This document shows, piece by piece, positions 16,209-25,485 of a stretch of DNA of 64,000 bases (the first letter of the stretch is position 1; each line of letters begins with the position of its first letter). The translations under genes and the position numbers were made by a program. The notes below the pieces were generated by a model. The model did no database searches and was not told the origin of the DNA. It worked only from the letters and a program-made list of their open reading frames with translations. Origin of the DNA: Flavobacterium sp. NRK F7 (GTDB taxonomy: Bacteria; Bacteroidota; Bacteroidia; Flavobacteriales; Flavobacteriaceae); assembly GCF_024054195.1 (NCBI RefSeq), contig NZ_JAMXLB010000001.1, positions 1,977,624 to 2,041,623 of the forward strand. Reading direction: 5' to 3'.

Positions 16209-17852
16209 TTAAAGTTTGATTATTTTTTTTGTGGTCTTTGACCCGTTTTTAGTAAAAATAGTTAGGTAATAGATACCGCTATTTAATTCTATTGTAGTAA
16301 TTTCTTTTGTGTAAGCCACAGTTATTTTTTGCCCAATATGATTATATAGTATTGCTTTTTCTAAAGAATCATTATTGAATTCTATGGTAAAAGTATCTTT
16401 AAAAGGATTAGGATAAACAGTTATTTTATTCAATAAGGTTTGATTTGGAGATGAAAGATTACTTTCATATTCATAGGCACCTATATCTAAAGCATTTGTA
16501 ACCATTCTTGTTGTACTTTCCTGATGTTTTACATATTCATTCGTTAGATTGTTATCTGGAAGAAGTATGAAAGGAAGTGTTGCCCCCTGATCGATAAGAG
16601 GAGATATTGCTGTTAGTTTAAAATCTTGGTTAGCAAAATCTACAAACAAAGGATTAGTACCTGTAATATTATTTCCAAGATTGTTTATTGTTCCTGAGGC
16701 TGTACCACAATGGCAATTTACCCAACCCGTTTTAAGCCAGTTATGATGTGTATTGAAAGCCCCTGTATCATCAATCATAGCAAAAGAACTGCCCGATGCC
16801 GAAGTATAGATGACATTGTTGAAAACTTCTGCTGTTTCGGCATTGGTGGATAATCGTAATAAGGTAGTGTTTCCTGTTCTTGTTGAAATGACCGTATTAT
16901 TATAAAAATAGAGCGTCCCTTTTCTATAAATAGCAGTAGTACCACTATCGCCTCCATAATGAACCATTTGGGAATTACCCGCATTATTAGGTTCTATCAA
17001 TATATTTCCATAAACGTAAGTTGTATGATAAGAAGGATGATCTACTATTACTTGAGAATCTTCAGCATCCACTAAATCCAATTGTCTATTTCCGCTTTCA
17101 ATCCAATTGTTACGGACCACTAAACCAGCCGAACGGTCTTTTAAATTATTACCATTGGCACCACTTCGTAAAGGGCCAAAATGATTGTATTGATAGGTAA
17201 TGTTAATACATGCTGTATAGGTATTATGCTCATAAAGACTACCTACATTACCATTATCATAAATATAATTTTTTTCAATTAAGATGTCTTGTGTGGCACC
17301 ATCAAAAGCACCTATAAATAAACCATTACCAGAATCATGTAAAGTGCATTTTCGGATAATTAAATTTTTAGCTTTTTCTACGTAAATAGATGCTGCATTA
17401 TTAACATAAGATTGAATTTGATTGTTTTGATTGGTAAATTGATAAGGTGGCCTTCCAGAACGAATTTCTAGATTTTCAATTATAATATGGCTTGGTAAAC
17501 CATCAGCAGGAACGGATGAACCTCCAATCTTGATTACGCCTCTATTTTCATTCCAAAAGTTCACATTACTAACAGTTACCGCATTATTACCATCAATAAC
17601 TGGTTGTTCCCCTTGCGGTCCATTGATGCCAATTATTGAGATGGGATTGGGAAGAGTACCAGAACGATTAATTACCCATTTTTCTTTATATGGTGTTGCT
17701 TTCCAATGAATGAATACATTATCACCTGGTTGTAAAGTGGTCCAAGGAACTTCTGAAATAGTCGTTAAAGATTCACTAGGTCCTACATGGTAATCAGTTG
17801 CATAAACTGTTAGATTCAGTAGGAAAATGAAAGATAGGCATATTTGTTTCAT
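16209..17852 (-). CDS. Secreted right-handed beta-helix protein with T9SS type A sorting domain
   Basis: I start at 17852 (MKQICLSFIFLLNLTVYA, a clean signal peptide); an in-frame ATG at 17891 would add 13 residues. The mature protein begins with a YHVGPSESLTTISEVPWTTLQPGD stretch characteristic of parallel beta-helix polysaccharide lyase/chondroitinase-B-like repeats, followed by Asn-rich turns (LIIRKCTLHDSGNGLFIG, ILIEKNYIYDNGN, VVRNNWIESGN, YVYGNILIEPNN, YFYNNTVIST). The last 75 residues are a T9SS type A CTD (ITVYPNPFKDTFTIEFNN ... GIYYLTIFTKNGSKTTKKIIKL). It is probably a surface or secreted carbohydrate-active enzyme; catalytic residues cannot be assigned by eye. Confidence 0.88.
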   Translation of the reverse strand: MKQICLSFIFLLNLTVYATDYHVGPSESLTTISEVPWTTLQPGDNVFIHWKATPYKEKWVINRSGTLPNPISIIGINGPQGEQPVIDGNNAVTVSNVNFWNENRGVIKIGGSSVPADGLPSHIIIENLEIRSGRPPYQFTNQNNQIQSYVNNAASIYVEKAKNLIIRKCTLHDSGNGLFIGAFDGATQDILIEKNYIYDNGNVGSLYEHNTYTACINITYQYNHFGPLRSGANGNNLKDRSAGLVVRNNWIESGNRQLDLVDAEDSQVIVDHPSYHTTYVYGNILIEPNNAGNSQMVHYGGDSGTTAIYRKGTLYFYNNTVISTRTGNTTLLRLSTNAETAEVFNNVIYTSASGSSFAMIDDTGAFNTHHNWLKTGWVNCHCGTASGTINNLGNNITGTNPLFVDFANQDFKLTAISPLIDQGATLPFILLPDNNLTNEYVKHQESTTRMVTNALDIGAYEYESNLSSPNQTLLNKITVYPNPFKDTFTIEFNNDSLEKAILYNHIGQKITVAYTKEITTIELNSGIYYLTIFTKNGSKTTKKIIKL

Positions 17853-18041
17853 GCTCAATCTTATTTGATAAAATAGAGTACTTTTTTTCATGTTGTTACT
17901 TTGTTTGTTTCTATAGTAACGCTTTGAAATTTAGAATAGTATTCTTTTTTAACTATAATTGAAATAATTATTTTAAAATTTCATGCGAGGCAGTATTCTT
18001 AATAATATCATAAACCCTTTTTATAACTAAGTAGGTTGTTG

Positions 18042-18049
18042 TAAATTTG
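18042..18049 (+). promoter_or_regulatory. -7 box of the DsbA-like gene, which decides its start
   Basis: TAAATTTG at 18042-18049 overlaps the most upstream in-frame ATG (18047), so that ATG cannot be in the transcript. The next ATG codons, 18071 and 18083, lie about 15-30 bp after the expected transcription start. Confidence 0.6.
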
Positions 18050-18070
18050 TATATACAACTATTTAGAATA

Positions 18071-18787
18071 ATGAATAATACAATGAAAATACAAATTTGG
18101 TCTGATATTATGTGTCCCTTTTGTTATATCGGTAAAAGAAGAATAGAAGGTGCTTTAGCTCATTTTCCACATAAAGATAAGGTAACTATTGAATGGAAAA
18201 GTTTTCAACTCGACCCCAATTTTAAAGCTTCAAAAGAAGATAATGTAGTTGATCATTTGGCTAAAAAGTATGGGAAAGATATCGCTTGGGCAAAAGAAAT
18301 GACTACTAATGTAGCACAAACTGCTAAGAGTGTGGGATTGGATTTTAACTTTGATAAAGCCATTATGGCTAATTCGTTCAATGCACATCGATTATTGCAT
18401 TTGGCTAAAAAATACAATCTAGGAGATGCTTTAAAAGAACAATTATTAAAGGCGTATTTTACAGATGGTAAAGATGTAAATGATTTGAATACATTAAGCG
18501 AATTGGGCCAAGCAATTGGACTTTCCAAAGAAGCAATCGAAAATGTGCTTCATTCGGATGCTTTTTCTGAAGCAGTAGAAAAAGATATCGCTATAGCACA
18601 ACAAATAGGAATACAAGGCGTACCCTTTTTTGTGTTTGATAATAAATATGCCATTTCTGGAGCGCAAGCTGAAGAAACTTTTTTGCAAGCTCTTGAAAAG
18701 ACTTGGGAGGAAGGCGATTTTGAAAAAGAATTTATTTTGGATGCAAACTCTAATGAGGCAAGTTGTGATATTGACGGTTGCGATTAA
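18071..18787 (+). CDS. DsbA/FrnE-family oxidoreductase
   Basis: About 238 aa. The thioredoxin-fold start MKIQIWSDIMCPFCYIGKRR carries a CPFC redox motif (Cys15, Cys18 from the chosen start). A long helical insertion follows (about 50-170, including NSFNAHRLLHLAKKY), then the second half of the fold with the cis-Pro strand GVPFFVFDNKYAISGAQ. This is the FrnE/2-hydroxychromene-2-carboxylate isomerase-like branch of DsbA proteins. There is no signal peptide, so it acts in the cytoplasm. The acidic, Cys-containing tail (NEASCDIDGCD) is unusual and could add a metal or redox site. Confidence 0.92.
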   Translation: MNNTMKIQIWSDIMCPFCYIGKRRIEGALAHFPHKDKVTIEWKSFQLDPNFKASKEDNVVDHLAKKYGKDIAWAKEMTTNVAQTAKSVGLDFNFDKAIMANSFNAHRLLHLAKKYNLGDALKEQLLKAYFTDGKDVNDLNTLSELGQAIGLSKEAIENVLHSDAFSEAVEKDIAIAQQIGIQGVPFFVFDNKYAISGAQAEETFLQALEKTWEEGDFEKEFILDANSNEASCDIDGCD

Positions 18788-18816
18788 AAAATAGTTTAGT
18801 TGGTTAATTTAATTCA

Positions 18817-18857
18817 AAAAATCCAAATTTCATTTTAAAACGAAATTTGGATTTTTT
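18817..18857. terminator. Bidirectional terminator between the DsbA-like gene and prfB
   Basis: AAATCCAAATTTC ends at 18831 and pairs with GAAATTTGGATTT from 18842, with A- and T-runs outside the stem. Confidence 0.85.
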
Positions 18858-18873
18858 TAGTCTTTTAAACGAT

Positions 18874-19972
18874 TTATTCTTCTTCTTTTTGTCCCATCAT
18901 CATGAGATAACCTTTTAAGAATTTATCAATTTCTCCATTCATTACTGCATCAACATCGCTGGTTTCAACACCGGTACGCACATCTTTTACTAATTTATAG
19001 GGTTGCATCACATAGTTTCTAATTTGTGAACCCCATTCAATTTTCATTTTACTTGCTTCAATGTCGGCACGTTGTGCTAATTGTTTTTTCAATTCAATTT
19101 CATACAACTGTGACTTTAACATTTGCAATGCGCGCTGACGGTTATCATGTTGCGAACGTGTTTCCGAACATTGAATTTGAATACCAGTAGGTTTGTGAAC
19201 CAATTGTACTTTGGTTTCCACTTTATTTACATTTTGTCCTCCCGCACCACTAGAACGAGCCGTAGTAATTTCGATATCTGCAGGATTAATTTCAATTTCA
19301 ATAGTGTCATCTACCAATGGATACACATAAACAGAAGCAAAAGAAGTGTGTCTTTTCGCATTACTGTCAAAAGGAGATATGCGCACTAAACGATGTACTC
19401 CGTTTTCACCTTTTAAATAACCAAAAGCAAATTCTCCTTCAAATTCGAGTGTAACCGTTTTAATTCCGGCCACATCACCTTCTTGAAAGTTCAATTCTTT
19501 AATTTTATACCCTTGCTTTTCACCCCACATTAAATACATACGCATTAACATAGAGGCCCAATCACAACTTTCTGTACCACCCGCTCCAGCCGTAATCTGC
19601 AAAACAGCACTCATGCTGTCTCCTTCGTCAGAAAGCATGTTTCTAAACTCAATATCTTCAATATGAGTAATGGTTCTGTCGTACAATTCTTCTACTTCTT
19701 GTTCGGTTACTTCGCCTTCTTTGAAGAAATCCAACATAATTTGAAGTTCTTCAGAAAATTCGACTGCTTTATTGTAATCGTCCACCCATTTCTTTTTGGA
19801 ACGAATATCTCGTACTACAATTTCAGCTTCTTTGGCATTGTTCCAAAAATCAGGAGCAAATGTCTTTTCTTCCTCGTTTGTTATTTCGATAAGTTTTCTA
19901 TCGATGTCAAAGATACCTCCTTAACGCACCAAGGCGATCAATAATGTCTCTTACTTGTTCTGTATTTATCAT
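18874..19972 (-). CDS. prfB: Peptide chain release factor 2, expressed by programmed +1 frameshift
   Basis: RF2 (365 aa after frameshifting) terminates translation at UGA and UAA. The first frame starts at the ATG at 19972 and reads [21 protein letters not shown] before an in-frame TGA (19909-19907); decoding continues in the +1 frame from GAC (19908), giving [14 protein letters not shown] and so on to the stop at 18874. The specificity motif SPF is at residues 199-201 and the peptidyl-hydrolase motif GGQ at 244-246, in [14 protein letters not shown]. The total length equals that of E. coli RF2. The gene is not a pseudogene: the frameshift site is intact. It is divergent from the threonine aldolase gene. 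Confidence 0.95.
19906..19921 (-). promoter_or_regulatory. Programmed +1 frameshift signal of prfB
   Basis: On the minus strand the site reads AGGAGG TAT CTT TGA C: an internal Shine-Dalgarno-like AGGAGG (19921-19916) three bases before the slippery CTT (19912-19910), then the UGA stop and C. This matches the E. coli prfB arrangement. When RF2 is scarce, the ribosome pauses at UGA and slips forward, making more RF2. Confidence 0.95.
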
Positions 19973-20019
19973 AAATATTGTAGTTTTACAACACAAAAAT
20001 AGAATATTCCTTTTGATTT

Positions 20020-21045
20020 ATGGAAATAAATTTAATTAGTGATACAGTAACCAAACCCACACAAGGGATGTTGGAAGCTATGTTTCAAGCAGAAGTGGGT
20101 GATGATGTTTTTAAGCAAGACCCCACAGTCAATGAATTAGAGCGTTATACTGCGCAACTTTTTGGTAAAGAAGCAGCTTTATTTTTTCCTAGTGGAACCA
20201 TGGCCAATCAAACTGCAATTCGATTGCATACACGACCAGCAGATGAGGTTATTTGTGATAAATGGTCACACATTTTTTTATATGAAGGAGGAGGTGTTGC
20301 TGCAAACAGTGGTGTTTCTTGTCATTTAGTGGATGGTAATCAAGGTAAAATAACAGCAGAACAAGTACGACAAGTTATTAATGATCCAGAATTTTATCAT
20401 GCACCTACTACACGATTAGTGAGTATAGAAAACACAACAAATAAAGGTGGTGGTGCTTGTTACGAATTGGAGGAATTACAAAAAATACGACAAGTTTGTA
20501 AGGAGCATGGATTAAAATACCATTTGGATGGTGCGAGATTGTGGAATGCATTGGTTGCCAAAAATCAAAAACCTACTGATTTTGGTCACTTATTTGATAC
20601 CATTTCAGTTTGTTTGTCCAAAGGCCTTGGAGCGCCTGTTGGTTCGGTTTTAGTAGGTTCTTCCGAAGATATAAAAAAAGCGATACGCATTCGTAAGTTA
20701 TTTGGTGGAAATATGCGACAGGCTGGATATTTAGCAGCAGCGGGTTTGTATGCTATGGAAAATAACATTGCTCGTTTAGCACAAGATCATCAAAGAGCTA
20801 GAGAGTTAGGTCAGGTTTTGGCTTCTAAATCTTGGATTAAAGAAGTAGCACCTGTGGAAACCAATATTGTGATTTTTACTTTACAGTCTAAAGTTGATGA
20901 AAAAGTTTTCTTAGAAACGCTAAAACAAAAAAGTATTTTAATATCTTCAATGGGACAAGGAAAATTGAGAATGGTTACCCATATGGATTACAGAGGCGTT
21001 ATGCATGACTTTGTTATAGATGTGTTAAGTAGGATGGAATTTTAA
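20020..21045 (+). CDS. ltaE: Low-specificity L-threonine / L-allo-threonine aldolase
   Basis: A 341-aa PLP fold-type I enzyme that cleaves threonine to glycine and acetaldehyde. It opens with the family start INLISDTVTKPTQGMLEAMFQAEVGDDVF, has FPSGTMANQTAIRLH, the ENTTNKGGGACYELEEL loop, the PLP-phosphate-side HLDGARLWNA, and the Schiff-base lysine in SVCLSKGLGAPVGSVLVG (about K201). The length is normal for the family. It is a single-gene unit divergent from prfB. Confidence 0.95.
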   Translation: MEINLISDTVTKPTQGMLEAMFQAEVGDDVFKQDPTVNELERYTAQLFGKEAALFFPSGTMANQTAIRLHTRPADEVICDKWSHIFLYEGGGVAANSGVSCHLVDGNQGKITAEQVRQVINDPEFYHAPTTRLVSIENTTNKGGGACYELEELQKIRQVCKEHGLKYHLDGARLWNALVAKNQKPTDFGHLFDTISVCLSKGLGAPVGSVLVGSSEDIKKAIRIRKLFGGNMRQAGYLAAAGLYAMENNIARLAQDHQRARELGQVLASKSWIKEVAPVETNIVIFTLQSKVDEKVFLETLKQKSILISSMGQGKLRMVTHMDYRGVMHDFVIDVLSRMEF

Positions 21046-21080
21046 CGACGCTTTCAAAAGGAATCTTCCTACAAAATGCA

Positions 21081-21113
21081 TTTTATCGATAAAAAATGTC
21101 GTTTTGTCGGTAA
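21081..21113 (+). promoter_or_regulatory. Paired TTTTRTCGRTAA boxes, 21 bp apart, upstream of a 67-aa protein gene
   Basis: TTTTATCGATAA at 21081-21092 and TTTTGTCGGTAA at 21102-21113 are direct repeats with a 21-bp period, ending 88 bp before the ATG at 21202. A very similar pair lies at 38577-38608 before another gene. Confidence 0.6.
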
Positions 21114-21201
21114 TTTTAACACTTTTTACATGGTAGTTTCATTTTTTTGAATTACTTTTATAATGAGTTTCAATCTAATATTAATTTTAACCTACTAAAT
21201 T

Positions 21202-21405
21202 ATGCCTAGAATGATATATGATTACACAAAAAGTGTACTTGAAAAAGTAAGTTTTGATCTAGATCTTTTCATGAAAGAACTTAAAAAGGCAATTAAAAAA
21301 TTATTGCCTTATGAAGTGGAACATTTACGAAATTGGTTAGTTTATTTTACTGCTCAACACCCTCAACTTAGGCCAAGTTTAGAATTAGTTACTGAAGCCG
21401 CGTAA
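21202..21405 (+). CDS. Small helical protein of unknown function (67 aa)
   Basis: The sequence MPRMIYDYTKSVLEKVSFDL, then MKELKKAIKKLLPYEVEHLRNWLVYFTAQHPQLRPSLELVTEAA, predicts two to three amphipathic helices with no signal peptide or membrane segment. It has its own upstream region with a paired regulatory box and a strong downstream terminator, so it is a complete transcription unit. I believe it belongs to an uncharacterised small-protein family of Flavobacteriia, but this is from general resemblance only. Confidence 0.75.
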   Translation: MPRMIYDYTKSVLEKVSFDLDLFMKELKKAIKKLLPYEVEHLRNWLVYFTAQHPQLRPSLELVTEAA

Positions 21406-21478
21406 TTTTTGTTCACAATTTACACTATTAATGGTATTACTTAATTTATAAATGCGTTATAATTAGGTTCAAAAGCGA

Positions 21479-21511
21479 AGAGCCACAACTCAATAGTTGT
21501 GGCTCTTTGTT
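21479..21511. terminator. Strong bidirectional terminator
   Basis: AGAGCCACAACT (21479-21490), loop CAAT, then AGTTGTGGCTCT (21495-21506), followed by T residues. It serves the 67-aa gene and lgt. Confidence 0.9.
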
Positions 21512-21527
21512 TATATTTCATTTTATT

Positions 21528-22475
21528 TTAAACCGTTTTCTTCGGTCTAAACATAAAATACAATCCTGCAATAATAAAAGGAATACTCAACCATTGACCG
21601 GTAGATAATGCTGCAAAAATAGGATAGTTTTCAAAACCACCTTGACTTTCTTTTACATATTCTACAAAGAAACGAACCGTCCATAAGAGTAATAAAAAGG
21701 TTCCAAAAAGCAACCCTGCTTTGTTTCTAGCATCGGTTTTCCAATACATATAAAATAAAATGGCAAAAACGAGTACATAACCCATTGCTTCATACAATTG
21801 TGCGGGAAAGCGATAAGGAAAACTCGCTAAAAAATCAGCATATTGTGGATCGTGTGCCAGTGCATTATATGCTTCATTCGCATTGTTCATTTGTGTTTTT
21901 GCCATAACCGCTCTTTCTCCTAAAGGACCATTGTATTCTTCTCCACGAATGAATTTCATAGCCATAAAACTATCTTCAGTTGTTGGTTTTCCAATAATTT
22001 CAGAATTAAAGAAATTACCTAAACGCACAAAAATAGCACCACTTGCTACAGGAATAACAATGCGGTCTAAAATCCAAAGCATAGGTTTATGGACCACTTT
22101 TCTACTGTAATAAAACATTACAATAATAATCGCTATAGCAGCACCATGACTCGCTAATCCTGCAAAACCCGTAAAGTGCAAACTGGGTTTAGTACTTATA
22201 GGTAACAAGATACTTAAAGGGTCTTCATGAAATAATTCCGATTGGTAAAAAATAACATGTCCCAATCGTGCTCCTAAAAGTGTAGCAACAACCGTATAAA
22301 TAAAAAGTTTGTCTAGTTTTTCAATAGAAATGCTTTCACGGTTGTAAATATTTTTCATGATATACCAACCTAAGCCAAAAGCAACTACAAACATTAAACT
22401 GTAATATCGAACCATGAAAAATCCTAAATCGATACCTTCTGATGGATTCCAAACGATATTTAATGCGTAATTCAT
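21528..22475 (-). CDS. lgt: Prolipoprotein diacylglyceryl transferase
   Basis: A 315-aa inner-membrane enzyme with about seven hydrophobic helices that transfers diacylglycerol from phosphatidylglycerol to the lipobox cysteine of prolipoproteins. It shows the family motifs: LLGARLGHVIFYQ, HFTGFAGLASHGAAIAI, and the signature VRLGNFFNSEIIGKPT (about residues 150-165) with the essential arginine. A loop of about 50 residues after the signature (MAMKFIRGEEYNGPLGERAVMAKTQ) is longer than in proteobacterial Lgt, which is common in Bacteroidota. It lies downstream of yidD on the same strand with a 128-bp gap, so cotranscription is uncertain. Confidence 0.95.
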   Translation of the reverse strand: MNYALNIVWNPSEGIDLGFFMVRYYSLMFVVAFGLGWYIMKNIYNRESISIEKLDKLFIYTVVATLLGARLGHVIFYQSELFHEDPLSILLPISTKPSLHFTGFAGLASHGAAIAIIIVMFYYSRKVVHKPMLWILDRIVIPVASGAIFVRLGNFFNSEIIGKPTTEDSFMAMKFIRGEEYNGPLGERAVMAKTQMNNANEAYNALAHDPQYADFLASFPYRFPAQLYEAMGYVLVFAILFYMYWKTDARNKAGLLFGTFLLLLWTVRFFVEYVKESQGGFENYPIFAALSTGQWLSIPFIIAGLYFMFRPKKTV

Positions 22476-22603
22476 AAGGGAAAATTTATTTGTTTTGTGA
22501 GGTAAAAATAAGATTATTATTGGTAATTGAAGTTAAAATAAAATAAAATTCTCATAAACTACTATAAACCATTTCTTACAGAACTTTTTGGTTGTCTAAA
22601 ATT

Positions 22604-22834
22604 TTAGGGAACGGGGTCATAGCCACTTTTTCCCCAAGGATGACAGCTTACAATACGTTTTACAGCAAGCCAACCGCCTTTAAATAAGCCGTGTTTTTGT
22701 AAAGCTTCTACCGTGTAATGCGAACAAGTAGGTTGAAATCTACACGTTGCAGGTGTGTAAGGGGAAATGGCTACTTGGTAAAACCGAACCAAAAAGACAA
22801 ATGGAAAAATGAGTATTTTTTTTAGTAATTTAAT
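22604..22834 (-). CDS. yidD: YidD membrane-protein insertion efficiency factor
   Basis: The core [61 protein letters not shown] is unmistakable YidD, a small amphipathic inner-membrane protein that helps YidC insertase. The first standard start codon in this frame is TTG at 22792, but the frame is open upstream without a stop to 22864 and encodes [15 protein letters not shown], which matches the N-terminal amphipathic helix normally present. No ATG, GTG or other TTG exists there, so I extend to an ATT at 22834 (76 aa). The start remains uncertain; the core gene is certain. Confidence 0.85.
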   Translation of the reverse strand: MKLLKKILIFPFVFLVRFYQVAISPYTPATCRFQPTCSHYTVEALQKHGLFKGGWLAVKRIVSCHPWGKSGYDPVP

Positions 22835-22839
22835 TGTGT

Positions 22840-22946
22840 TGCGTTTAAGAATGTTTAATAAAGTTTAAAATAGTTTAAGGTTGTTTAAGAGTAAATATAA
22901 AAAACAGACAACATACAACTTACAACCTACAACAGAAAACAGACAA
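22840..22946. repeat. Low-complexity direct repeats (GTTTAA and ACAACnTACAAC types)
   Basis: Between yidD and cysS, GTTTAA recurs five times within 22841-22889, followed at about 22904-22945 by repeats of ACAGACAAC and TACAACTTACAACCTACAAC. Such tracts are probably slippage-prone spacer DNA. No gene or terminator hairpin is evident. Confidence 0.6.
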
Positions 22947-24431
22947 CTAAAAAGAAAACCCAGTTCCTTCTTTACCATCTTTCAGCTGAATGCCTAATCC
23001 AGCCAAACGGTCTCTTATTTCATCTGATAAGGCCCAGTTTTTATTAGCTCTTGCTTCGTTTCTCATTTCAATAAGCATTTCAATAACACCTTCTAGTTTA
23101 TTACTATTCACGTTATTGCCTGAACCTTCTAAGTTAATTCCTAAAATATCAGATAGAAACACCTGTAAAGTTTTTTGTAAAGTAGCAATATCTTCGCTGC
23201 TTAATGTTTCTTTTTTATCGTTCACTAAATTTATGTAACGTACTCCTTCAAATAATTGCGCAATTAAGATAGGGGTGTTAAAATCATCATTCATAGCGTC
23301 ATAACAACTTTGTTTCCAAGTAGCAATAGCTAAACTGGATGACGCACTAACCGGTAAAGATTTAGCCAATTTATAGGCTTCCACTAATCGATTGTATCCT
23401 TTTTCACTGGCTAACATAGCTTCGTTAGAAATATCTAAAACACTTCTGTAATGCGCTTGTAAAAAACAAAAACGAATAATATTCGGTTCAAATTTCTTTT
23501 CAAAAAACGTATTATTTCCTTCCACTAAATCCATTGGTAACACATAATTACCAGTCGATTTACTCATACGAAGACCGTTCATTGTTAACATATTTGTATG
23601 CATCCATGTTTTTACAGGAGCATGACCAAAACAACCTTTTGCTTGAGCTACCTCACATTCATGATGTGGGAATTTTAAATCCATTCCACCACCGTGTATG
23701 TCAAAAGTCTCACCTAAATATTTTGTACTCATTGCGGTACATTCTAAATGCCAACCTGGAAAACCAGCTCCCCAAGGAGAGTTCCAACGCATAATATGAG
23801 CAGGTGAAGCCTTTTTCCACAAAGCGAAATCTTGCGGATTTTTCTTTTCTGATTGTCCGTCTAAATCACGCGTATTGGCAAAAAGTTCGTCAATGTTACG
23901 GTTGCTTAATTCCCCATAATTTAAACCTTTTTTATTATAAGCTTGAACATCAAAATAGACAGAACCCTTACTTTCATATGCCAAACCTTCTTCGATTAAT
24001 TTTTGAGTCAATTCTATTTGCTCTAAAATGTGTCCAGTAGCCGTGGGCTCAATAGTAGGAGGTAAGAAGTTGAAAGTGTCTAAAACTTTATGAAAATCAA
24101 CGGTATATTTTTGTACAATTTCCATGGGTTCCAATTTCTCTAAACGAGATTGCTTCACAAAACGATCGTTATCCACATCGCCATCATCGGTTAAATGACC
24201 TGCATCGGTAATATTTCTAACATAACGTACTTTGTAATCTAAATGTAGTAGATATCTAAAAATCACATCGAAACTCATAAAAGTACGTACATTACCTAAG
24301 TGTACATTACTGTAAACCGTAGGTCCACAAACATACATTCCAATATTTCCTTCATGTATAGGTGTAAAAACTTCTTTCTCTCCGGTTAATGTATTGTATA
24401 TTTTTAATGTTTGACTTTTATAACGTTCCAT
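22947..24431 (-). CDS. cysS: Cysteinyl-tRNA synthetase
   Basis: A 494-aa class I aminoacyl-tRNA synthetase. The HIGH-type motif is in [19 protein letters not shown] (HLGN, about residues 41-44), zinc ligands are in MYVCGPT and [12 protein letters not shown] and in [12 protein letters not shown], and the KMSKS-type loop is RMSKSTGN (about residue 287). The C-terminal DALR-like helical domain runs from about residue 350 and ends in the usual DxxG-rich tail ([23 protein letters not shown]). All of these residues are intact. A monocistronic layout is likely. Confidence 0.97.
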   Translation of the reverse strand: MERYKSQTLKIYNTLTGEKEVFTPIHEGNIGMYVCGPTVYSNVHLGNVRTFMSFDVIFRYLLHLDYKVRYVRNITDAGHLTDDGDVDNDRFVKQSRLEKLEPMEIVQKYTVDFHKVLDTFNFLPPTIEPTATGHILEQIELTQKLIEEGLAYESKGSVYFDVQAYNKKGLNYGELSNRNIDELFANTRDLDGQSEKKNPQDFALWKKASPAHIMRWNSPWGAGFPGWHLECTAMSTKYLGETFDIHGGGMDLKFPHHECEVAQAKGCFGHAPVKTWMHTNMLTMNGLRMSKSTGNYVLPMDLVEGNNTFFEKKFEPNIIRFCFLQAHYRSVLDISNEAMLASEKGYNRLVEAYKLAKSLPVSASSSLAIATWKQSCYDAMNDDFNTPILIAQLFEGVRYINLVNDKKETLSSEDIATLQKTLQVFLSDILGINLEGSGNNVNSNKLEGVIEMLIEMRNEARANKNWALSDEIRDRLAGLGIQLKDGKEGTGFSF

Positions 24432-24545
24432 GTTTTTGTATTCCTTTATTATAATTTGTTATTTTGAAGCTATTCCTGCTATCCATTTCAATTTTTTGCC
24501 ATGTATTCTTTTTTATTACTCATAAAAAGAGCTTCTACTGTCGCT

Positions 24546-24563
24546 TTTTTATTCGAATAAAAA
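24546..24563. repeat. Perfect 18-bp palindrome in the cysS-folE gap
   Basis: TTTTTATTCGAATAAAAA is a perfect palindrome in a 214-bp intergenic region (24432-24645) that otherwise holds only AT-rich DNA. It is upstream of cysS and downstream of folE on the minus strand, so it could be a folE terminator or a cysS operator; no loop-forming centre favours the protein-binding explanation. Confidence 0.45.
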
Positions 24564-24645
24564 TAAGAATTCATGTTGCAAAAAGATTTTAATACTATCA
24601 GGGCTATTTTAAATTACGACTGTTTGTTTGTATTAGAAAAGAAGC

Positions 24646-25317
24646 TTAAAATTGAGTGTCTAATTTAATATAATCTAAAAACTCTCTTCTGGTTTTTTCT
24701 TCTTTAAATTTACCTCCAAATTCAGCAGTTACGGTGCTGCTTTCAATATCTCTAATTCCTCTAGAATTTACACATAAGTGTTTGGCATCGATTACACAGG
24801 CAACATCTTCCGTACCTAAAACTTTTTGTAATTCTTCCACAATCTGAATATTCAAACGTTCTTGAACTTGAGGTCTTTTAGCAAAGTAATCTACAATTCG
24901 GTTCATTTTGGATAAACCTACAACAGTTCCGTTTGAGATATAAGCCACATGAGCTCTTCCTACAATTGGTAATAAATGGTGTTCACAAGTAGAATATACA
25001 ACAATGTTTTTTTCAACTAACATTTCGTTGTATTTGTATTTATTTTCAAAAGTTGAAGAACTTGGCTTTTTATTTGGATGTAATCCTCCAAAAATTTCTT
25101 TAACAAACATTTTAGCCACTCTGTAAGGAGTTCCTTTTAAACTATCATCAGTTAAATCCATTCCTAATGTCGTTAAAATACTCTCTACATCTTTTTTTAT
25201 TCTTTCAATTTTTTCATCGTCAGAAATGTCGAATGCATCCTTTCTTAAGGGGGTTACTGCGCTAGTAGCAATATGATTATTTCCAATTTCTTCTTGGAAT
25301 TCCTCGTTATGAATCAT
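24646..25317 (-). CDS. folE: GTP cyclohydrolase I
   Basis: A 223-aa enzyme converting GTP to 7,8-dihydroneopterin triphosphate, the first step of tetrahydrofolate synthesis. The zinc and catalytic residues are visible in YSTCEHHLLPIVGRAHVAYI and in AKHLCVNSRGIRD; the substrate motif GLSKMNRIVDYFAKRPQVQERL is complete. The acidic N-terminal extension (about 40 residues) is typical of Bacteroidota FolE. A minus-strand TATCTTTG box at 25365-25358 lies 41 bp before the ATG. Confidence 0.96.
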   Translation of the reverse strand: MIHNEEFQEEIGNNHIATSAVTPLRKDAFDISDDEKIERIKKDVESILTTLGMDLTDDSLKGTPYRVAKMFVKEIFGGLHPNKKPSSSTFENKYKYNEMLVEKNIVVYSTCEHHLLPIVGRAHVAYISNGTVVGLSKMNRIVDYFAKRPQVQERLNIQIVEELQKVLGTEDVACVIDAKHLCVNSRGIRDIESSTVTAEFGGKFKEEKTRREFLDYIKLDTQF

Positions 25318-25357
25318 TAGTATAGTAATTTATATAATACTCTATTTTTAAGAAGTG

Positions 25358-25365
25358 CAAAGATA
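25358..25365 (-). promoter_or_regulatory. -7 box of folE
   Basis: Minus-strand TATCTTTG, 41 bp upstream of the folE ATG. No clear TTG at the -33 position. Confidence 0.5.
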
Positions 25366-25438
25366 AAGTAATTATCATTAAAAAAAGACTTGATTGTTAA
25401 ATATTAAGGAAAATATTAGCATAGAATTAATATTTTGT

Positions 25439-25446
25439 TAAATTTG
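25439..25446 (+). promoter_or_regulatory. -7 box of the giant surface-protein gene
   Basis: TAAATTTG, 40 bp upstream of the ATG at 25486; the -33 region (TTAG at 25416-25419) is a poor match. Confidence 0.5.
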
Positions 25447-25485
25447 TGACAACAACAATAAACCGCCAAATAAATTGCTATAACA

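Noticed and set aside
18874..19785. A truncated prfB pseudogene
   Set aside because: The missing N-terminus is present in another frame upstream and joined by a canonical programmed frameshift site.
24432..24645. A small gene between cysS and folE
   Set aside because: No frame of useful length exists on either strand; only an AT-rich palindrome is present.
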